Notes: generated by a model not told the origin, from the sequence alone. DNA of 64,000 nucleotides from Streptoalloteichus tenebrarius (GCF_024171885.1 NZ_JAMTCP010000014.1:60550-124549), one strand, 5' to 3'. Counted from the first letter of the stretch, positions 44,225 through 53,284 are shown. A program made the numbers and translations.

Positions 44225-45235
44225 GTGGAACCGTCGGAGGCGAACGCGGCGCAGGAGCGGACAGGGCGGGTCGGGCCGGGCGGGTCCGTCGGGTCGGACG
44301 GCTCCGTCGGGTCGGACGGCTCCGTCGGGCCGGACGGCTCCGTCGGGCCGGACGGATCGGCCGTGGCGGTGTTCGAGGAGCACCGACCCCGCCTCCTCGG
44401 CCTGGCCTACCGCCTGCTCGGCTCGGCCAGCGAGGCCGAGGATGTCGTGCAGGAGGCGTTCCTGCGGTGGGACGCCGCCGAGCGCGACCTGGTCGCGTCG
44501 CCGGCCGCCTGGCTGACCAAGGTCGTCGCCAACCTCTGCCTCAACCAGCTCGCCTCGGCCAGGGCGCGGCGGGAGAGCTACGTGGGCCCGTGGCTGCCGG
44601 AGCCGGTGCTCACCGAGGACGGCGCGCTCGGTCCATTGGAGACGGTCGAGCGCCGCGAGTCCGTCTCGTTCGGCCTGCTGGTCCTGCTGGAGCGGCTGAC
44701 GCCCCCGGAGCGCGCGGTCTTCGTGCTCAGGGAGGCGTTCGGGCACAGCCACCGGGAGATCGCCGAGATCCTCGACGTCGAGGAGGCGCACTCGCGCCAG
44801 CTCCTCCGCAGGGCGCGGCAGCGCGTCGGGGAGTCGCGCGCCAGGTACTCCGTCGACAGTGGACACCACCGCAGGGTCGTCGAGCGCTTCCTGGCCGCGA
44901 CCCTGCACGGCGACGTGGCCGAGCTGGAGCGGCTGCTGGCCGACGAGGTCGGGTCGTGGGCCGACGGCGGCGGCGCGGTCACGGCGGCCCGCCGGCCGGT
45001 CCTGGGCCGCGACCGCGTCCTGCGGTACCTGCTCGGGATGGGCCAGCGGCCGGAGGCCGCGCACCTGACCGCGACGATCGCCGAGGTCAACGGCGAGCCG
45101 GCCGCGCTCCTCCGCTTCGGGGGCGTGCTCGCGGCGGTCGTCACCGTCGAGACGGACGACGACGGCCGCGTCACCGCCGTGCGCAGCGTGTTCAACCCGG
45201 AGAAGCTCGCGTACCTGACGAAACAGCTCGTGTGA
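44225..45235 (+). CDS. ECF41-type sigma factor with SnoaL-like C-terminal domain
   Basis: 336 aa. GTG at 44225 lies 7 nt after a TAGCAT hexamer, so the mRNA may be leaderless. An 18-bp tandem repeat (four copies, 44288-44359) encodes GS-VG-(S/P)D units before region 2 (FEEHRPRLLGLAYRLLGSAS, EAEDVVQEAFLRWDAA). Region 4 is ERLTPPERAVFVLREAFGHS with IAEILDVEEAHSRQLLRRAR. The C-terminal NTF2/SnoaL-like domain (from about 215) replaces an anti-sigma factor in this group and ends in LGMGQRPEAAHLTATIAEVN. ECF41 factors usually sit next to an oxidoreductase, as here. Confidence 0.88.
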   Translation: MEPSEANAAQERTGRVGPGGSVGSDGSVGSDGSVGPDGSVGPDGSAVAVFEEHRPRLLGLAYRLLGSASEAEDVVQEAFLRWDAAERDLVASPAAWLTKVVANLCLNQLASARARRESYVGPWLPEPVLTEDGALGPLETVERRESVSFGLLVLLERLTPPERAVFVLREAFGHSHREIAEILDVEEAHSRQLLRRARQRVGESRARYSVDSGHHRRVVERFLAATLHGDVAELERLLADEVGSWADGGGAVTAARRPVLGRDRVLRYLLGMGQRPEAAHLTATIAEVNGEPAALLRFGGVLAAVVTVETDDDGRVTAVRSVFNPEKLAYLTKQLV

Positions 45236-45312
45236 CGACCCTCACCCCTCCGCCCTGTCACGAACCGGCCGGCTGCCCGGTTCAGGGGGCAGGCAAGGAA
45301 GGGGTGGACGAC

Positions 45313-46470
45313 ATGTCGCATCGACTCGTGATCCTGGGGGCCGGCTACGCGGGGCTGGCCGCGGCGCGGCGGGCGGCCGCGAGGCTGCGGCGCCCCGACG
45401 TGCGGGTGACCCTGGTCAACGCGACGGACCGGTTCGTGGAGCGGGTGCGGCTGCACCAGCTCGCGGTCGGGCAGGACCTGCGGGAACACCCGCTGGCCCC
45501 GCTGGCCGCCGCCGCGGGGATCGAGCTGGTCGTCGCGCGGGTGACCTCCGTGGATCTCGCGACCAGGACGGTCCGGTTGGACGCGGCGCCGCACGCCGTC
45601 GGCTACGACACGCTGGTCTACGCGCTGGGGAGCGGGGCGGACACGGCGGGGGTGCCCGGCGTGGCCGAGCACGCCCTCACGGTCGCCGAGACCGAGCAGG
45701 CCGAGCGGGTGCGGGCCCACGTGGCGACGCTCCCGTCCGGCGGCGTCGTCGCGGTGGTCGGCGGCGGGCTGACCGGCATCGAGATCGCCGCCGAGCTGGC
45801 GGAGTCGCACCCGCGCCTGCGGGTCGAGCTGCTCACCAGCGGCGGGGTCGGCGACTGGCTGTGCGCGAGCGCGCGGGACCACCTCCGTCGGGCGTTCGAC
45901 CGGCTGGGAGTCGGGGTCCACGAGGACAGCCGGGTCGTCAAGGTCGGCGAGGGGGCGCTCCTGCTCGACGACGGACGGGACAGGCAGGCCGACGCGGTCG
46001 TGTGGGCGGCGGGCTTCCGGGTCCCCGACCTGGCCGCGCGGGCCGGTCTGGCGGTCGACGACCGGGGCCGGATGGTCGTGGACGAGACGTTGCGGTCGGT
46101 GTCGCACCCCGACGTCTACGGCATCGGGGACGCGGCGGCCGCGGCGGCGATCGACGGCGCGGAGACCAGGTTGTCCTGTCAGACCGCGCTGCCGATGGGC
46201 CTGTACGTCGCGGATGCGATCACCGACGTCCTGACCGGACGGACGCCGAAACCGGTGAGGGTGCGCTACTTCTGGCAGAACGTCTCGCTCGGGCGGCGGG
46301 ACGGGGTCACCCAGTTCACGCGGGCCGACGACAGCCCGGTGGACCGGGTGCTCACCGGGCGGGTCTCGGCGCGGTTCAAGGAGGTCATCACGCGCGGCGC
46401 GGCGTTCAGCGCCCGCCGGCCCGGCCCCTACCTGCCCCACCGGCGCCGCGCTCCGCGCTCCTCGGCCTGA
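45313..46470 (+). CDS. FAD-dependent NAD(P)H dehydrogenase-like oxidoreductase
   Basis: 385 aa, NDH-2-like pyridine nucleotide-disulfide oxidoreductase fold. The FAD motif is LVILGAGYAGLAAARRAAAR and the NAD(P)H motif VAVVGGGLTGIEIAAELAE; the GD segment is HPDVYGIGDAAAAAAI. ATG at 45313 was chosen; a GTG lies 9 bp upstream. It follows the ECF41 gene by 77 bp and is the probable target: TGTCACG at about 45256 resembles the ECF41 -35 element, without a clear CGTC -10. The stop lies in a 16-bp tandem repeat. Confidence 0.85.
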   Translation: MSHRLVILGAGYAGLAAARRAAARLRRPDVRVTLVNATDRFVERVRLHQLAVGQDLREHPLAPLAAAAGIELVVARVTSVDLATRTVRLDAAPHAVGYDTLVYALGSGADTAGVPGVAEHALTVAETEQAERVRAHVATLPSGGVVAVVGGGLTGIEIAAELAESHPRLRVELLTSGGVGDWLCASARDHLRRAFDRLGVGVHEDSRVVKVGEGALLLDDGRDRQADAVVWAAGFRVPDLAARAGLAVDDRGRMVVDETLRSVSHPDVYGIGDAAAAAAIDGAETRLSCQTALPMGLYVADAITDVLTGRTPKPVRVRYFWQNVSLGRRDGVTQFTRADDSPVDRVLTGRVSARFKEVITRGAAFSARRPGPYLPHRRRAPRSSA

Positions 46471-46544
46471 CAACTCCCCAGCCTGGCATCTCCCCAGCCT
46501 GACAACTCCTCAGCCTGACAACTCCTCAGCCTGGCATGGCCAGA
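46465..46544 (+). repeat. 16-bp tandem repeat spanning the oxidoreductase stop codon
   Basis: Five units of GCCTGACAACTCCTCA or variants (46465, 46481, 46497, 46513, 46529). The first unit contains the TGA stop (46468-46470) of the oxidoreductase gene. Confidence 0.85.
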
Positions 46545-46678
46545 GGCTGGCCCGGTGACGGCGTTGCCGCTCCGCGCGCGCGGAGCGGCAACGCCGAGGG
46601 GCGACACCGAGGGGCGACGCCTCGAATGTCCTCTGTGGACGATCGAGGCGTCCCCCTGCCCCACTGGACCCACCGGCC

Positions 46679-48235
46679 CTATCGGCCGGACCGCGCCGTC
46701 GCCCGCTCGGGGCGGAGCAGGACCCACGCCTGGAGCGCCGCGTAGAGCAGGAGCCCCGCGCCGATCGCGCTGGTCACGTGGATGCTGTCGGTGAAGGCGG
46801 CGCGCGCGGCGTCGGCCAGCGCCTGCCCCGCGGGGCCGCCCACCTCCCTGGCGGTCACCAGGGCGCCGCCGAGGGTCTCCCGCGCGGCCTCCATCCTGGT
46901 CTCGTCCACACCGGGCACGGAGGTCAGCTCGGTCTGGTAGACGGCGGTGGCGAGGCTGCCCAGCACGGCGACGCCGAGCGCGCCGCCGAACTCGATCGCG
47001 GTCTCGGAGATCGCCGAGGCCGCGCCGGCGCGTTCCGGTGGCACCGTGGACAGCATGGTGTTGTTGGTCAACGTCATGACCGAGCCCTCGCCGAAGCTGA
47101 CGAGGACGAAGGCCACGCTGGCCACCAGCACGCCGTGGGAGGGCGGCAGCCACACCAGCACCACGAAGCCCAGCGCCGCCAGCACCAGCGCGAAGGCGAT
47201 CAGGGTGGCCATGCCGACGTGACGGGCGGCGGCGGCCACGACGAACCCGGCGCCGATGGCCAGCGCCGCGCCCGGCAGCAGCAGGAGCCCGGCCCGCAGC
47301 GGGGTGAGCCCCTGGACGAGCTGGAGGTACTGCGGGATCAGGAACAGCGAGGCGGTCAGGGCGAAGACCACCATCAGGTCGGTGCCGATGGCGACGCTGA
47401 ACCGCCGGATGCGGAACAGCCCCACGTCGATCATCGGGTCGGCCAGCTTCTTCTGCCGCCGCACGAACAGGTAGCCGACCAGCAGGCCGAACGCGATCGT
47501 CAGGATCGGCGTGACGGCCAGCCCGCGCTTGGCGACGGTCTTGACGCCGTAGACGACGGGGAGGATGGCCAGCATCGACAGGACGACGCTGGGGATGTCG
47601 AACCGGCCGGGGCTGGGGTCGCGGTACTCCCGCACGAGCAGTGGGGCGACGACCAGCGTCACGACCGTGACCGGCAGGTTGATCAGGAACACCGACCCCC
47701 ACCAGAAGTGCTCCAGCAGCCAGCCGCCGATGATCGGGCCGAGCGCGGCGCCCGCGCTGAAGGCCGACCCCCAGGTGGCGATCGCGAACAGCCGCTGCCG
47801 CTCGTCGTGGAACATGTTGCGCAGCAACGACAACGTCGAGGGCATCAGCGTGGCGCCGGCGACGCCGAGCAGCGCGCGGCCGGCGATCAGGGTCGCCGCG
47901 TCCGGCGCGTAGGCGGCCATGAGCGACGCCACGCCGAAACCGGCGGTGCCCATCAGCAGCAGCCTGCGCCGGCCGATGCGGTCGCCGACCGTGCCCATGG
48001 TGACCAGCAGGCCGGCCAGCAGGAACGAGTAGATGTCGACGATCCACAGGAGCTGCGGCCCCGACGGGCGCAGCTCCTCGCTCAGGTAGGGCACGGCGAA
48101 GCCCAGCACCGTCATGTCCACGGAGATGAGCAGCACGGGCAGCATCAGCACGACCAGGCCCACCCACTCGCGGGGGCCCGCCCTGCCCTGCCGGTCGCCG
48201 CCGGGCGTCATCGGCCCGCTCCCGTCCCGTGTCAT
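46679..48235 (-). CDS. MFS multidrug transporter, 14-helix (EmrB/QacA) type
   Basis: 518 aa. ATG at 48235 has GACGGAGAACTC upstream. Early motifs GLVVLMLPVLLISVDMTVLG and MGTVGDRIGRRRLLLMG (motif A), and LLGVAGATLMPSTLSLLRNM (with motif C-like ALGPIIGG later) are those of the DHA2 family; about fourteen hydrophobic segments are seen. It is transcribed divergently from a TetR gene, with a palindromic operator between. Likely exports quaternary amines, dyes or antibiotics. Confidence 0.9.
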   Translation of the reverse strand: MTRDGSGPMTPGGDRQGRAGPREWVGLVVLMLPVLLISVDMTVLGFAVPYLSEELRPSGPQLLWIVDIYSFLLAGLLVTMGTVGDRIGRRRLLLMGTAGFGVASLMAAYAPDAATLIAGRALLGVAGATLMPSTLSLLRNMFHDERQRLFAIATWGSAFSAGAALGPIIGGWLLEHFWWGSVFLINLPVTVVTLVVAPLLVREYRDPSPGRFDIPSVVLSMLAILPVVYGVKTVAKRGLAVTPILTIAFGLLVGYLFVRRQKKLADPMIDVGLFRIRRFSVAIGTDLMVVFALTASLFLIPQYLQLVQGLTPLRAGLLLLPGAALAIGAGFVVAAAARHVGMATLIAFALVLAALGFVVLVWLPPSHGVLVASVAFVLVSFGEGSVMTLTNNTMLSTVPPERAGAASAISETAIEFGGALGVAVLGSLATAVYQTELTSVPGVDETRMEAARETLGGALVTAREVGGPAGQALADAARAAFTDSIHVTSAIGAGLLLYAALQAWVLLRPERATARSGR

Positions 48236-48330
48236 GAGTTCTCCGTCCTGCCGACCGGCGGATGTCGCGGCGCGCCCCTCGACCGCCCCCCGGCGGCGGG
48301 CCGCGCCGCCGCGTGCCGGCCGGGCCCTTC

Positions 48331-48368
48331 TGTGTACAGATGTACATTTATTTGTACTGTAGTACACA
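48331..48368. promoter_or_regulatory. TetR operator between exporter and regulator
   Basis: AT-rich 38-bp inverted repeat with outer half sites TGTGTACA and TGTACACA-like (AGTACACA) and inner TGTAC/GTACA boxes. It lies between the divergent exporter and TetR genes and probably controls both. Confidence 0.7.
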
Positions 48369-48445
48369 AACGACCGGAGGTGCCCGATGAGTTCCGCCAG
48401 CCCCCACCGCGCCGCCGCCGCCCGCGAGCATGGCGGCAGACGTTG

Positions 48446-49006
48446 ATGGCCGCGCGCCGAGGACCGGCCGACCCGCACCGGCGGGAGCGGATCATCGCGG
48501 CGACCGAGGCGGTCCTGCGGGAACACGGGATCGCCGGGCTCACCCACCGCGCGGTCGCGCGCGAGGCCGGCGTGCCGCTCGGCTCGACCACGTACTACTT
48601 CGCGAGCCTGGACGACCTGCTCAAGGCCGCCCTGCACCGGCTCGTCGAGCGCTACCGCGCGTGGATGCACGAGTGGGGCGAGCAGGTCGGCGACGCCTCA
48701 CCGGAGCGGCTCGTCGAGGGGTTGACCGACCTGGTCCACGAGAGCGTCGCCGAGTACCGGCAGGACCTCGTCGTCGAGTACGAGCTGTGCACCGCCGCCA
48801 TGCGCCGGCCGGAGCTGCGCGAGCTGGCCTCGTCCTACACCAGGATCGACGTCGCCGTGCTGGCCCCGCTGACCGGACTCGGGAAGGCGCACGCCCTGTC
48901 CGCCGCGATGGACGGCCTGCTCGTCAGCGGCCTGACCTCGCCGGCCCCGCCCTCCCGGGACCAGATCCGCACGGTGTTCGCCGCCATCCTCACCCCGTCC
49001 GAGTGA
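48446..49006 (+). CDS. TetR-family regulator
   Basis: 186 aa from ATG at 48446. HTH residues: RERIIAATEAVLREHGIAGL, THRAVAREAGVPLGSTTYYF. The C-terminal part (LTDLVHESVAEYRQDLVVEY) is of the TetR_C group often found with DHA2 exporters. It is divergent to the exporter and binds probably the 48331-48368 element. A short unrelated frame precedes the ATG; no strong ribosome site is visible. Confidence 0.85.
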   Translation: MAARRGPADPHRRERIIAATEAVLREHGIAGLTHRAVAREAGVPLGSTTYYFASLDDLLKAALHRLVERYRAWMHEWGEQVGDASPERLVEGLTDLVHESVAEYRQDLVVEYELCTAAMRRPELRELASSYTRIDVAVLAPLTGLGKAHALSAAMDGLLVSGLTSPAPPSRDQIRTVFAAILTPSE

Positions 49007-49099
49007 CACACCCCTGGCGGCGTCCACCACAGGTTCGCCGAGGACTGTGTGGGGCGACCACGTAGGCGTCCGGGTTCCGGCCACCTACCGTGATCGCCC

Positions 49100-49867
49100 A
49101 TGACGCGTGGCTCAGCTCACACCGTGGACCTGTCCGGCCGGGTCGCCCTGGTGACCGGGGCGGGCGGCGGCATCGGGCGGGCGTGCGCCGTCGCCCTGGC
49201 CGGAGCCGGGGCCAAGGTGCACGTCGTGGACCGGGACCGCGACCGCGCGCTCGCCGTGGCGGACGAGGTCGACGGCTGGGCGCACGTGGTCGACCTCGCC
49301 GACGCCGGCGTGATCGACACGCTGCCCGACGAGGTCGACGTGCTGGTGAACAACGCGGGCCTCCAGCACGTGGCCCCGCTGCACGAGTTCCCGCCCGAGC
49401 GGTTCGCCCACCTGCACCAGGTCATGGTCACCGCGCCATTCCTGCTGATGCGGCGCTGCCTGCCCCACATGTACGCGCGGGGGTGGGGCCGGCTGGTCAA
49501 CGTCTCCAGCGTGCACGGCCTGCGGGCCAGCGCCTACAAGGCCGCCTACGTCTCGGCCAAGCACGCGCTGGAGGGGCTGAGCAAGGTGGCCGCGCTGGAG
49601 GGCGCCAGGTACGGGGTGACCAGCAACTGCGTCAACCCCGGCTACGTCCGCACGCCGCTGGTCGAGGGGCAGATCGCGGCGCAGGCCGAGGCCCACCGCA
49701 TCGCGCCGGACGAGGTCGTCGACGAGGTGTTCCTCCAGCGCCCCGCGGTGAAGCGGCTGGTCGAGCCGGAGGAGGTCGCCGCGCTCGTGCTCTGGCTGTG
49801 CGGCGAGGCGGCGGGCTGCGTCACCGGAGCCTCCCTCCCGGTCGACGGCGGCTGGACCGCGAACTGA
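49100..49867 (+). CDS. 3-hydroxybutyrate dehydrogenase-like SDR
   Basis: 255 aa classical SDR. TGAGGGIGRACAVALAGAGA for NAD binding, NNAGLQHVAPLHEFPPERF, catalytic Ser in VNVSSVHG, and Tyr/Lys in AAYVSAKHALEGLSK; the C-terminal GASLPVDGGWTAN is standard. The NNAG(L/I)QHVAP segment is characteristic of D-beta-hydroxybutyrate dehydrogenases, so oxidation of 3-hydroxybutyrate to acetoacetate is likely. A TACCGT hexamer 8 nt before the ATG suggests a leaderless mRNA. It opens a three-gene unit with an MHS transporter and a PucR regulator. Confidence 0.88.
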   Translation: MTRGSAHTVDLSGRVALVTGAGGGIGRACAVALAGAGAKVHVVDRDRDRALAVADEVDGWAHVVDLADAGVIDTLPDEVDVLVNNAGLQHVAPLHEFPPERFAHLHQVMVTAPFLLMRRCLPHMYARGWGRLVNVSSVHGLRASAYKAAYVSAKHALEGLSKVAALEGARYGVTSNCVNPGYVRTPLVEGQIAAQAEAHRIAPDEVVDEVFLQRPAVKRLVEPEEVAALVLWLCGEAAGCVTGASLPVDGGWTAN

Positions 49868-49947
49868 CCTCGCCGGTCCCTCCCCCTGCCCGCGTCGTGC
49901 GACGCGCCGCTTTCCCACCGCGACACAACGAAGTGTGGTGACCCGCC

Positions 49948-51294
49948 TTGAGCGCCTCCCCTCCCTCCCGTTCCCTGCCCAGAATCGTCGCCGCCAGCCT
50001 GATCGGCACGACCATCGAGTGGTACGACTTCTTCTTGTACGGCTCGGCCGCCGCCCTGGTGTTCAACAAGCTGTTCTTCCCCAACAGCGACCCGTTGACC
50101 GGAACCCTGCTGGCCTTCGGCACGTACGCGATCGGCTTCGGCGCGCGGCCGTTGGGCGGCCTGGTCTTCGGGCACTTCGGCGACCGGTTGGGACGCAAGA
50201 AACTGCTCGTGCTGAGCCTGTTGCTCATGGGCGGATCGACGTTCCTCATCGGACTGTTGCCGACCTACGCCACGGTGGGGGTGGCCGCGCCGCTGCTGCT
50301 CACCCTGCTCCGGCTCGTGCAGGGGTTCGCGCTCGGCGGCGAGTGGGGCGGCGCGGTGCTCATCGTCTCCGAGCACGGTGATCCGGCGCGGCGCGGCTTC
50401 TGGGCGTCGTGGCCGCAGGCCGGAGCGCCCGGCGGGAACCTGCTGGCCACGGCGGTGCTCGCCGCGCTGGCCGCGCTCCAGTCCGATGTGGACTTCGTGG
50501 CGTGGGGGTGGCGGGTGCCGTTCCTGCTCTCCGGCGTGCTGGTGCTGATCGGGTTGTGGATCAGGCTGGCCGTGTCCGAGTCCCCGCTGTTCCTGGCCGC
50601 CCAGCGGGCGGCGGAGGAGCGGCCGAGGCAGGCGAGGGCGCCGATCGTGCGCGTGTTGCGCGAGCACCGGCGCGAGGTGCTCGTCGCGATGGGCGCGCGG
50701 ATGGCGGAGAACGTGTCCTACTACGTGATCACGGCGTTCATCCTGGTCTACCTGACGGGGCCGCTGGGCCTGCCCAAGTCCACGGGGCTCAACGCGGTGC
50801 TGATCGCGTCGGTGGCGCACTTCGCGGCGATCCCGTTCTGGGGCGCGGTCTCCGACCGGTTCGGGCGGCGGCCGGTGTACCTCGCCGGCGCGGTCGGGGT
50901 CGGCGTGTGGAGCTTCGCGTTCTTCCCCCTGCTGGACACGGGGTCCTTCGCGGTGATCACCTTCGCGACCACGGTCGGGCTGGTGCTGCACGGCATGATG
51001 TACGGGCCGCAGGCTGCGTTCTTCTCCGAGCTGTTCGGCACGGGAGTGCGGTACTCGGGAGCCTCGATCGGCTACCAGATGGCGTCGCTGGCGGCGGGCG
51101 CGGTCGCGCCGCTGATCGCCACCGCGCTGTTGGGGGCGTTCGGCTCCGCCACCGTCGTCGCCGGTTACGTCGCGGTCAACGCCGTGCTCACCGTCGTGGC
51201 GGTCCTCGCCGCGCGCGAGACCCGGGGCAGCGACCTCGCCACCGACCTCGCCGGCGGCGGGGAACGGGAACGGACCCCGTCCGTGCCAGCATGA
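49948..51294 (+). CDS. MHS-type MFS metabolite:H+ symporter
   Basis: 448 aa starting at TTG 49948. Twelve helices; GTTIEWYDFFLYGSAAALVF is the metabolite:H+ symporter signature, followed by GGLVFGHFGDRLGRKKLLVL (motif A) and LVQGFALGGEWGGAVLI. Relatives import dicarboxylates, shikimate, proline or hydroxy acids. Next to a hydroxybutyrate-type dehydrogenase the substrate may be 3-hydroxybutyrate or a related carboxylate (inference). Overlaps the regulator gene by 4 bp (ATGA). Confidence 0.88.
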   Translation: MSASPPSRSLPRIVAASLIGTTIEWYDFFLYGSAAALVFNKLFFPNSDPLTGTLLAFGTYAIGFGARPLGGLVFGHFGDRLGRKKLLVLSLLLMGGSTFLIGLLPTYATVGVAAPLLLTLLRLVQGFALGGEWGGAVLIVSEHGDPARRGFWASWPQAGAPGGNLLATAVLAALAALQSDVDFVAWGWRVPFLLSGVLVLIGLWIRLAVSESPLFLAAQRAAEERPRQARAPIVRVLREHRREVLVAMGARMAENVSYYVITAFILVYLTGPLGLPKSTGLNAVLIASVAHFAAIPFWGAVSDRFGRRPVYLAGAVGVGVWSFAFFPLLDTGSFAVITFATTVGLVLHGMMYGPQAAFFSELFGTGVRYSGASIGYQMASLAAGAVAPLIATALLGAFGSATVVAGYVAVNAVLTVVAVLAARETRGSDLATDLAGGGERERTPSVPA

Positions 51295-53189
51295 GCGCGG
51301 TGAGCGCCGTGACACCGCTGACGACCGCACTGAGCCGGATGATCGACCTGCTCGCCGCCGGCGCCCCCGCCGAGTCGTTCGCCGAGGTGACGGCGACGGC
51401 GCGGGCGGCGGGCCTGGCCGGGGGCGAGCTGGCCGAGGTCGAACGGGCCGCCGAGGCCGCGGCCAGGATCGAGCGCGCGCTGCGCCAGCACCGGCGGCGC
51501 GAGGCCGAACTGGCCGCCCTGTTCGACACCGCCAGCGACCTCGCGGCCCTGCGGGACACCGACGCGGTGCTGCGGTCGATCGTGCACCGCGCCCGGATGC
51601 TGCTCGGCACCGACGTCGCCTACCTGAGCCTGAACGACCCGGCGGCGGGCGACACCTTCATGCGGGTCACCGACGGGTCGGTCTCGGCGCTGTTCCAACG
51701 GCTCCGGTTGGGGATGGGGGAAGGGCTCGGCGGTCTCGTGGCGCAGACCTGCCGGCCCTACGCCACCCCCGACTACCCCACCGACCCCCGGTTCCGCCAC
51801 ACGCGGCCGATCGACGCCGCCGTGCTGGACGAGGGGCTGGTGGCGATCATCGGCGTGCCGCTGACCGTGGGTGAGCGGGTGATCGGCGTGCTCTTCGCGG
51901 CCGACCGCGCCCCGCGCGCGTTCTCCCCCGACGAGGTCGCCCTGTTGTCCTCGCTGGCCGACCACGCCGCGATCGCCCTGGACACCGCCCGGCTGCTGGA
52001 GGACAGCCGCACCGCGCTGGCCGAGCTGAACACCGCGCACGAGACGATCCGCGCGCACAACGCCGCCATGCGCCGAGCCGAGAAGGCCCACGACCAGCTC
52101 ACGGACCTGGTGCTGCGCGGCACGGACGTGCGGGAGGTGGCCGCCGCGGTCGCGGCCGTGCTGGGCGGCGGGATCGTCGTGCACGACGCGGACGGCGTGG
52201 AGCTGGCCTGGATCGACGCGGACCCGGTTCCCGCGCCGGCCGCCGCCGTGGCCGCCTCGCGGGCCTCGGGCCACGCGGTCCCGGCCGCCGAGGGCTGGGT
52301 GTGCGCGGTGTCGGCCGGCGCGGAGCTGCTCGGCAGCGTCGTGCTGACCGGGCGCCCCGACCTCGGCGACGCCGACCGGCGGCTGTTCGAGCGCGCGGGC
52401 GTGGTGACCGCGTTGTCGTTGCTGTTGCGCCGCTCGATGGCCGAGGCCGAAAACCGGGTGCGCGGCGAGCTGGTGAACGACCTGGTCAGCGCGCCGGGAC
52501 GGGACCAGGACGGGCTGGTGGCGCGGGCGGGGCGGTTGGGCGTCGACCTGCGGTCCGAGCACGTGGTGCTGGTCGGGCACGCCTCGGCCGAGGTCAGGGA
52601 CCGGCTGGCCGCGGCGGCGGCGCGGCACGCGCGGGCCGCGGGTGGCCTGGCCGGCGGCCACGAGGCGCACGTCGTGCTGGTGCTGCCGGGCGACGCGCCC
52701 GGCGACGCGGCGCGGGCCGCCGCCAGGGACCTCGGGGCCGCCGTGGGCTGCCCGGTGACGGTGGGCGCGGCCGGCCCCGCCGCCGGGCCGCCCGCCCTGG
52801 CCGCCGCGCACGCGGAGGCGACGCGCTGCCTCCGCGCGATGCTCACGACCGGCCACAGTGGACGCGGGGCCTCCCTGGCCGAACTGGGTTTCCTGGGCGT
52901 GCTGCTGGGCGACCGGGCCGACGTCGACGGTTTCGTCACCGCGACACTCGGCCCGGTCCTGGACTACGACGCCCGGCGGGGCACCGAGCTGGTCCGCACG
53001 CTGGACGCCTTCTTCGCGCACGGAGCCAGCCTGACCCGCGCCGCGTCCGCGCTCCACGTCCACGTCAACACGGTGGTGCAGCGCCTGGACCGAGTCAGGA
53101 CCCTGCTCGGCCGCGACTGGCAGGAGCCCGACCACGCGCTGGAGATCCAGATCGCGCTGCGCCTGCGCCAGCTCGCCGCCACCGACTGA
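51291..53189 (+). CDS. GAF-domain PucR/CdaR-type transcriptional regulator
   Basis: 632 aa. ATG at 51291 is in the ATGA overlap with the transporter. A helical N terminus (residues 1-80), a GAF domain (LGTDVAYLSLNDPAAGDTFM, MGEGLGGLVAQTCRPYAT, GVPLTVGERVIGVLFAADRA), a second sensory segment (GGIVVHDADGVELAWI), and the PucR C-terminal helix-turn-helix (LTRAASALHVHVNTVVQRLD). Likely controls the dehydrogenase/transporter unit in response to a small acid. A strong terminator follows. Confidence 0.9.
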   Translation: MSAVSAVTPLTTALSRMIDLLAAGAPAESFAEVTATARAAGLAGGELAEVERAAEAAARIERALRQHRRREAELAALFDTASDLAALRDTDAVLRSIVHRARMLLGTDVAYLSLNDPAAGDTFMRVTDGSVSALFQRLRLGMGEGLGGLVAQTCRPYATPDYPTDPRFRHTRPIDAAVLDEGLVAIIGVPLTVGERVIGVLFAADRAPRAFSPDEVALLSSLADHAAIALDTARLLEDSRTALAELNTAHETIRAHNAAMRRAEKAHDQLTDLVLRGTDVREVAAAVAAVLGGGIVVHDADGVELAWIDADPVPAPAAAVAASRASGHAVPAAEGWVCAVSAGAELLGSVVLTGRPDLGDADRRLFERAGVVTALSLLLRRSMAEAENRVRGELVNDLVSAPGRDQDGLVARAGRLGVDLRSEHVVLVGHASAEVRDRLAAAAARHARAAGGLAGGHEAHVVLVLPGDAPGDAARAAARDLGAAVGCPVTVGAAGPAAGPPALAAAHAEATRCLRAMLTTGHSGRGASLAELGFLGVLLGDRADVDGFVTATLGPVLDYDARRGTELVRTLDAFFAHGASLTRAASALHVHVNTVVQRLDRVRTLLGRDWQEPDHALEIQIALRLRQLAATD

Positions 53190-53224
53190 TCACGAACCCT
53201 GGGCCGCCCTCGGAGGACCGAGGA

Positions 53225-53260
53225 CGACCGGCAACCCCGGCACGTCGGGGTTGCCGGTCG
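53225..53260. terminator. 15-bp perfect hairpin between convergent genes
   Basis: CGACCGGCAACCCCG pairs with CGGGGTTGCCGGTCG around GCACGT. It lies between the stop of the PucR gene (+) and the stop of the lectin gene (-), so it can serve both. Confidence 0.8.
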
Positions 53261-53284
53261 AACCGGAAGGTCCCACCCGAGGAA

